Assembly: GCF_028595265.1 (NCBI RefSeq)
Contig: NZ_JAQQXP010000005.1
Location: 1-64,000 of the forward strand
Direction: 5' to 3'
DNA from: Alteromonas gilva
Lineage (GTDB): Bacteria; Pseudomonadota; Gammaproteobacteria; Enterobacterales; Alteromonadaceae
Length of the DNA stretch: 64,000 nt
Position numbers and translations under genes: made by a program
Notes under the pieces: model-generated
The model's database searches: none
What the model saw: the letters and a program-made list of their open reading frames with translations, nothing else
What the model was told of the DNA's origin: nothing
Shown: in pieces, positions 62,276 through 64,000 of the stretch
How the letters are laid out: the number at the start of each line of letters is the position of its first letter
How positions within the stretch are numbered: the first letter of the stretch is position 1

Positions 62276-63592
62276 ATGATCGATCGACGGCAATTCCTTG
62301 CAATGGCATCTGCAACCATGACTGCACCACTTTTTGCCAAAGCTGCAACGTCTTCTGTTCCACAGGATGGTTCGTTTCCGGATAAATTCTTCTGGGGCGC
62401 AGCGAGTGCCGGCCATCAGGTTGAAGGCAATAACGTAAATTCCGATATCTGGTTGCTGGAAAATGTAAAACCTACCTTATTTAAAGAGCAATCCGGGGAT
62501 GCATGTAACAGTTTCGAGTTGTGGGAAACTGATTTGGAGCTCTGCCGTAGTCTTGGATTCAGCGCTTACCGTTTTTCTATTGAATGGGCACGAATTGAAC
62601 CGGAACCAGGTTTATTTAGTCAGGCCATGATTGATCACTACAAGCGTATTATAGACGGGTGTCACAAGCGAAATATGATCCCGCTGGTTACTTTTAACCA
62701 TTTCGCCAGTCCGGTATGGTTTGGCGCTCGCGGCGGTTGGATCAACCCTGAAGCGCCTGCATTGTTTGCAAATTACTGCAGCAAAGTCGCCAGTCAAGTC
62801 GCTGACAGTATTGGTTATGCGGTAACGTTTAACGAACCTAACTTACTACGCTTATTAAAAGTGATAGGCATACCGCCCTTTGTTTGGGATATGCAGGAAA
62901 AAATGCTGGCTGCTGCAGGAAAAGCATCCCAGTCTGATTATTTCTGTGCGATAAATGCGGCACGATTATCAGATTTGGATGTGATGAACTCGCTTTTAAT
63001 TGAAGGCCACATAGCTGCACGTCAAGCAATCAAAGCAGAACGCACTAATCTTGATGTTGGTTTTACTCTGGCGATGTTGGATGACCAATCTGAAGGGCCG
63101 GATTCCGTTCGTGATGATATGCGACAGTATAACTATGGCGACTGGTTAAACGTGACAGAAACCGATTTTATCGGCGTGCAAAACTATGAAAAGGTGATAT
63201 GGAATGATAAAGGGCGTGTACACACACCGGAAGATGCTGAAAAGAATAATGCCGGTAGCTGGATTGACGCGACCTCATTGGCCAATACAGTAGCCTACAC
63301 CTATGCAGAAACAGGCAAGCCTATTATTGTTTCCGAACATGGTATTGGTACAAACGATGATAGTCAGCGCGAACGATTCATTAAACATTCTTTAAAGCAT
63401 TTACAACGTCTTATTGAGGACGGAGTGCCGGTGAAAGGCTATATCCACTGGACGTTGCTGGATAACTTTGAATGGATATCGGGTTATTCCGAACACTTTG
63501 GGTTGCATACCGTCGATAGAAAGACCTTCGAACGCAAACCAAAACCCAGTGCTTTAGCCTACTCAAAAATTATTAAACAGAATCGCGTATAG
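62276..63592 (+). CDS. GH1 family beta-glycosidase, Tat-type signal
   Basis: From ATG 62276 (AGGA six bases ahead) the 438-residue product starts MIDRRQFLAMASATMTAPLFAKAA, a twin-arginine signal (RRQFL), so it is probably exported folded to the periplasm. The GH1 core is clear: FFWGAASAGHQVEG at the N-terminus, TFNEP with the acid/base Glu at residue 187, and VSEHG with the nucleophile Glu at residue 354 in place of the usual TENG. Specificity unknown. A TTG at 62258 would add six residues. Probably works with the GH106 enzyme on the same compound. Confidence 0.88.
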   Translation: MIDRRQFLAMASATMTAPLFAKAATSSVPQDGSFPDKFFWGAASAGHQVEGNNVNSDIWLLENVKPTLFKEQSGDACNSFELWETDLELCRSLGFSAYRFSIEWARIEPEPGLFSQAMIDHYKRIIDGCHKRNMIPLVTFNHFASPVWFGARGGWINPEAPALFANYCSKVASQVADSIGYAVTFNEPNLLRLLKVIGIPPFVWDMQEKMLAAAGKASQSDYFCAINAARLSDLDVMNSLLIEGHIAARQAIKAERTNLDVGFTLAMLDDQSEGPDSVRDDMRQYNYGDWLNVTETDFIGVQNYEKVIWNDKGRVHTPEDAEKNNAGSWIDATSLANTVAYTYAETGKPIIVSEHGIGTNDDSQRERFIKHSLKHLQRLIEDGVPVKGYIHWTLLDNFEWISGYSEHFGLHTVDRKTFERKPKPSALAYSKIIKQNRV

Positions 63593-63598
63593 TTCAGT

Positions 63599-64000
63599 AT
63601 GTTTAGATTATTCGCATCCCCTGGAGCCTGCTCTCAGATTTCCATTATTATATTGGAAAAAGCGCAGGCTAATTATGAACTCCACAGTGTTCACCTCGCC
63701 AAAGGTGAACACAAAAAGGCAGAATATCTTTCAATTAATCCCAAAGGAAAAGTCCCCGCTCTGATGACTAAACACGGGGTGCTCACTGAAACGCCGGCTA
63801 TTGTGTTATTTTTGCATGAAGAATTCGAAAATGCAGATATTCTTCCTGCTAACTACCCGGTGACTGAAGTCGTCAGCGATCTGAGCTGGTTTGCCAGTTT
63901 TATTCATCCACTTATTACCCGTTACGCTAAACCAGATCTAATTGGCGTGACCACTGAAGTCGATGCAGTAAAAACAGTCGCTCAAACTCAATTGAACAGC
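63599..64000 (+). CDS. glutathione S-transferase family protein (partial)
   Basis: The first 134 codons are present; the stop is beyond the right edge. The start MFRLFASPGACSQISIIILE is a thioredoxin-like GST N-domain with Ser/Cys at the usual GSH-binding helix. SINPKGKVPAL has the cis-Pro (VPAL) and TETPAIVLFL follows. It would be cytoplasmic. It begins 6 bp after the GH1 stop, but without an obvious functional link. Confidence 0.85.
   Translation, partial: MFRLFASPGACSQISIIILEKAQANYELHSVHLAKGEHKKAEYLSINPKGKVPALMTKHGVLTETPAIVLFLHEEFENADILPANYPVTEVVSDLSWFASFIHPLITRYAKPDLIGVTTEVDAVKTVAQTQLNS

Noticed and set aside
1..64000. CRISPR arrays, tRNAs, insertion sequences and prophage genes
   Set aside because: No regularly spaced repeats, tRNA cloverleaf, transposase or phage structural gene was recognised in the window.

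Overview
The window reads as chromosomal DNA of a marine gammaproteobacterium of the Alteromonadales, probably Alteromonadaceae. The evidence is a gammaproteobacterial spc/alpha ribosomal gene order, an efp-epmA operon with epmB divergent, a Zur-type palindrome before a His-rich TonB receptor, GTAAA-N5-GTAAA boxes, and TonB receptors next to glycoside hydrolases. The family assignment is inference; no 16S gene lies inside the window. No tRNA, CRISPR array, insertion sequence or phage gene was seen.

Layout. (1) 1-410: tandem rRNA-type promoters and leader of an rRNA operon that runs leftward out of the window. (2) 466-3015: a secreted helical-repeat protein and a family 2 glycosyltransferase. 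(3) 3153-16589: dTDP-L-rhamnose genes rfbBDCA and a type II secretion system (T2SS) in two divergent arms. gspLMCD runs left and leads with a 4-bp gap into rfbA; gspEFGHIJK runs right. (4) 17046-18380: an abundant-looking, acidic, Thr/Ala/Asp-rich secreted protein with a long leader and a strong terminator. It is the best candidate for the dedicated T2SS substrate, possibly a surface (S-)layer protein. (5) 18612-33940: a glycan-decoration island with two large family 2/4 glycosyltransferases, a third GT-B-like enzyme, a GT61 enzyme, a pyruvyltransferase-like protein, four sulfotransferase-type proteins (one fused to TPR and RgpF-like domains), and a LicD-type transferase with its own CDP-glycerol synthase. 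(6) 34221-34814: a double-glycine-leader peptide gene broken by an in-frame TGA, followed by a VanZ-like membrane protein. (7) 34909-43420: complete alpha and spc ribosomal operons (rplQ to rplN); the S10 operon is not directly upstream of rplN as it usually is. (8) 43690-53361: a CpxR-boxed lipoprotein, a Zur-boxed zinc receptor, EF-P and its two lysylation enzymes, and small conserved genes. (9) 54118-63592: a carbohydrate-use locus with a TonB receptor, GH106 rhamnosidase, esterase, nonsense-broken membrane protein and GH1 glucosidase, then a truncated glutathione S-transferase gene at the right edge.

The main hypothesis is that regions 3-5 form one functional module. Rhamnose supply, a dedicated T2SS with a lipoprotein secretin, a major exported surface protein, and enzymes adding sulfate, pyruvate and glycerol-phosphate to rhamnose-containing glycans would together build a decorated, negatively charged cell surface. 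Individual family calls rest on visible motifs; the linkage is inference from gene order.
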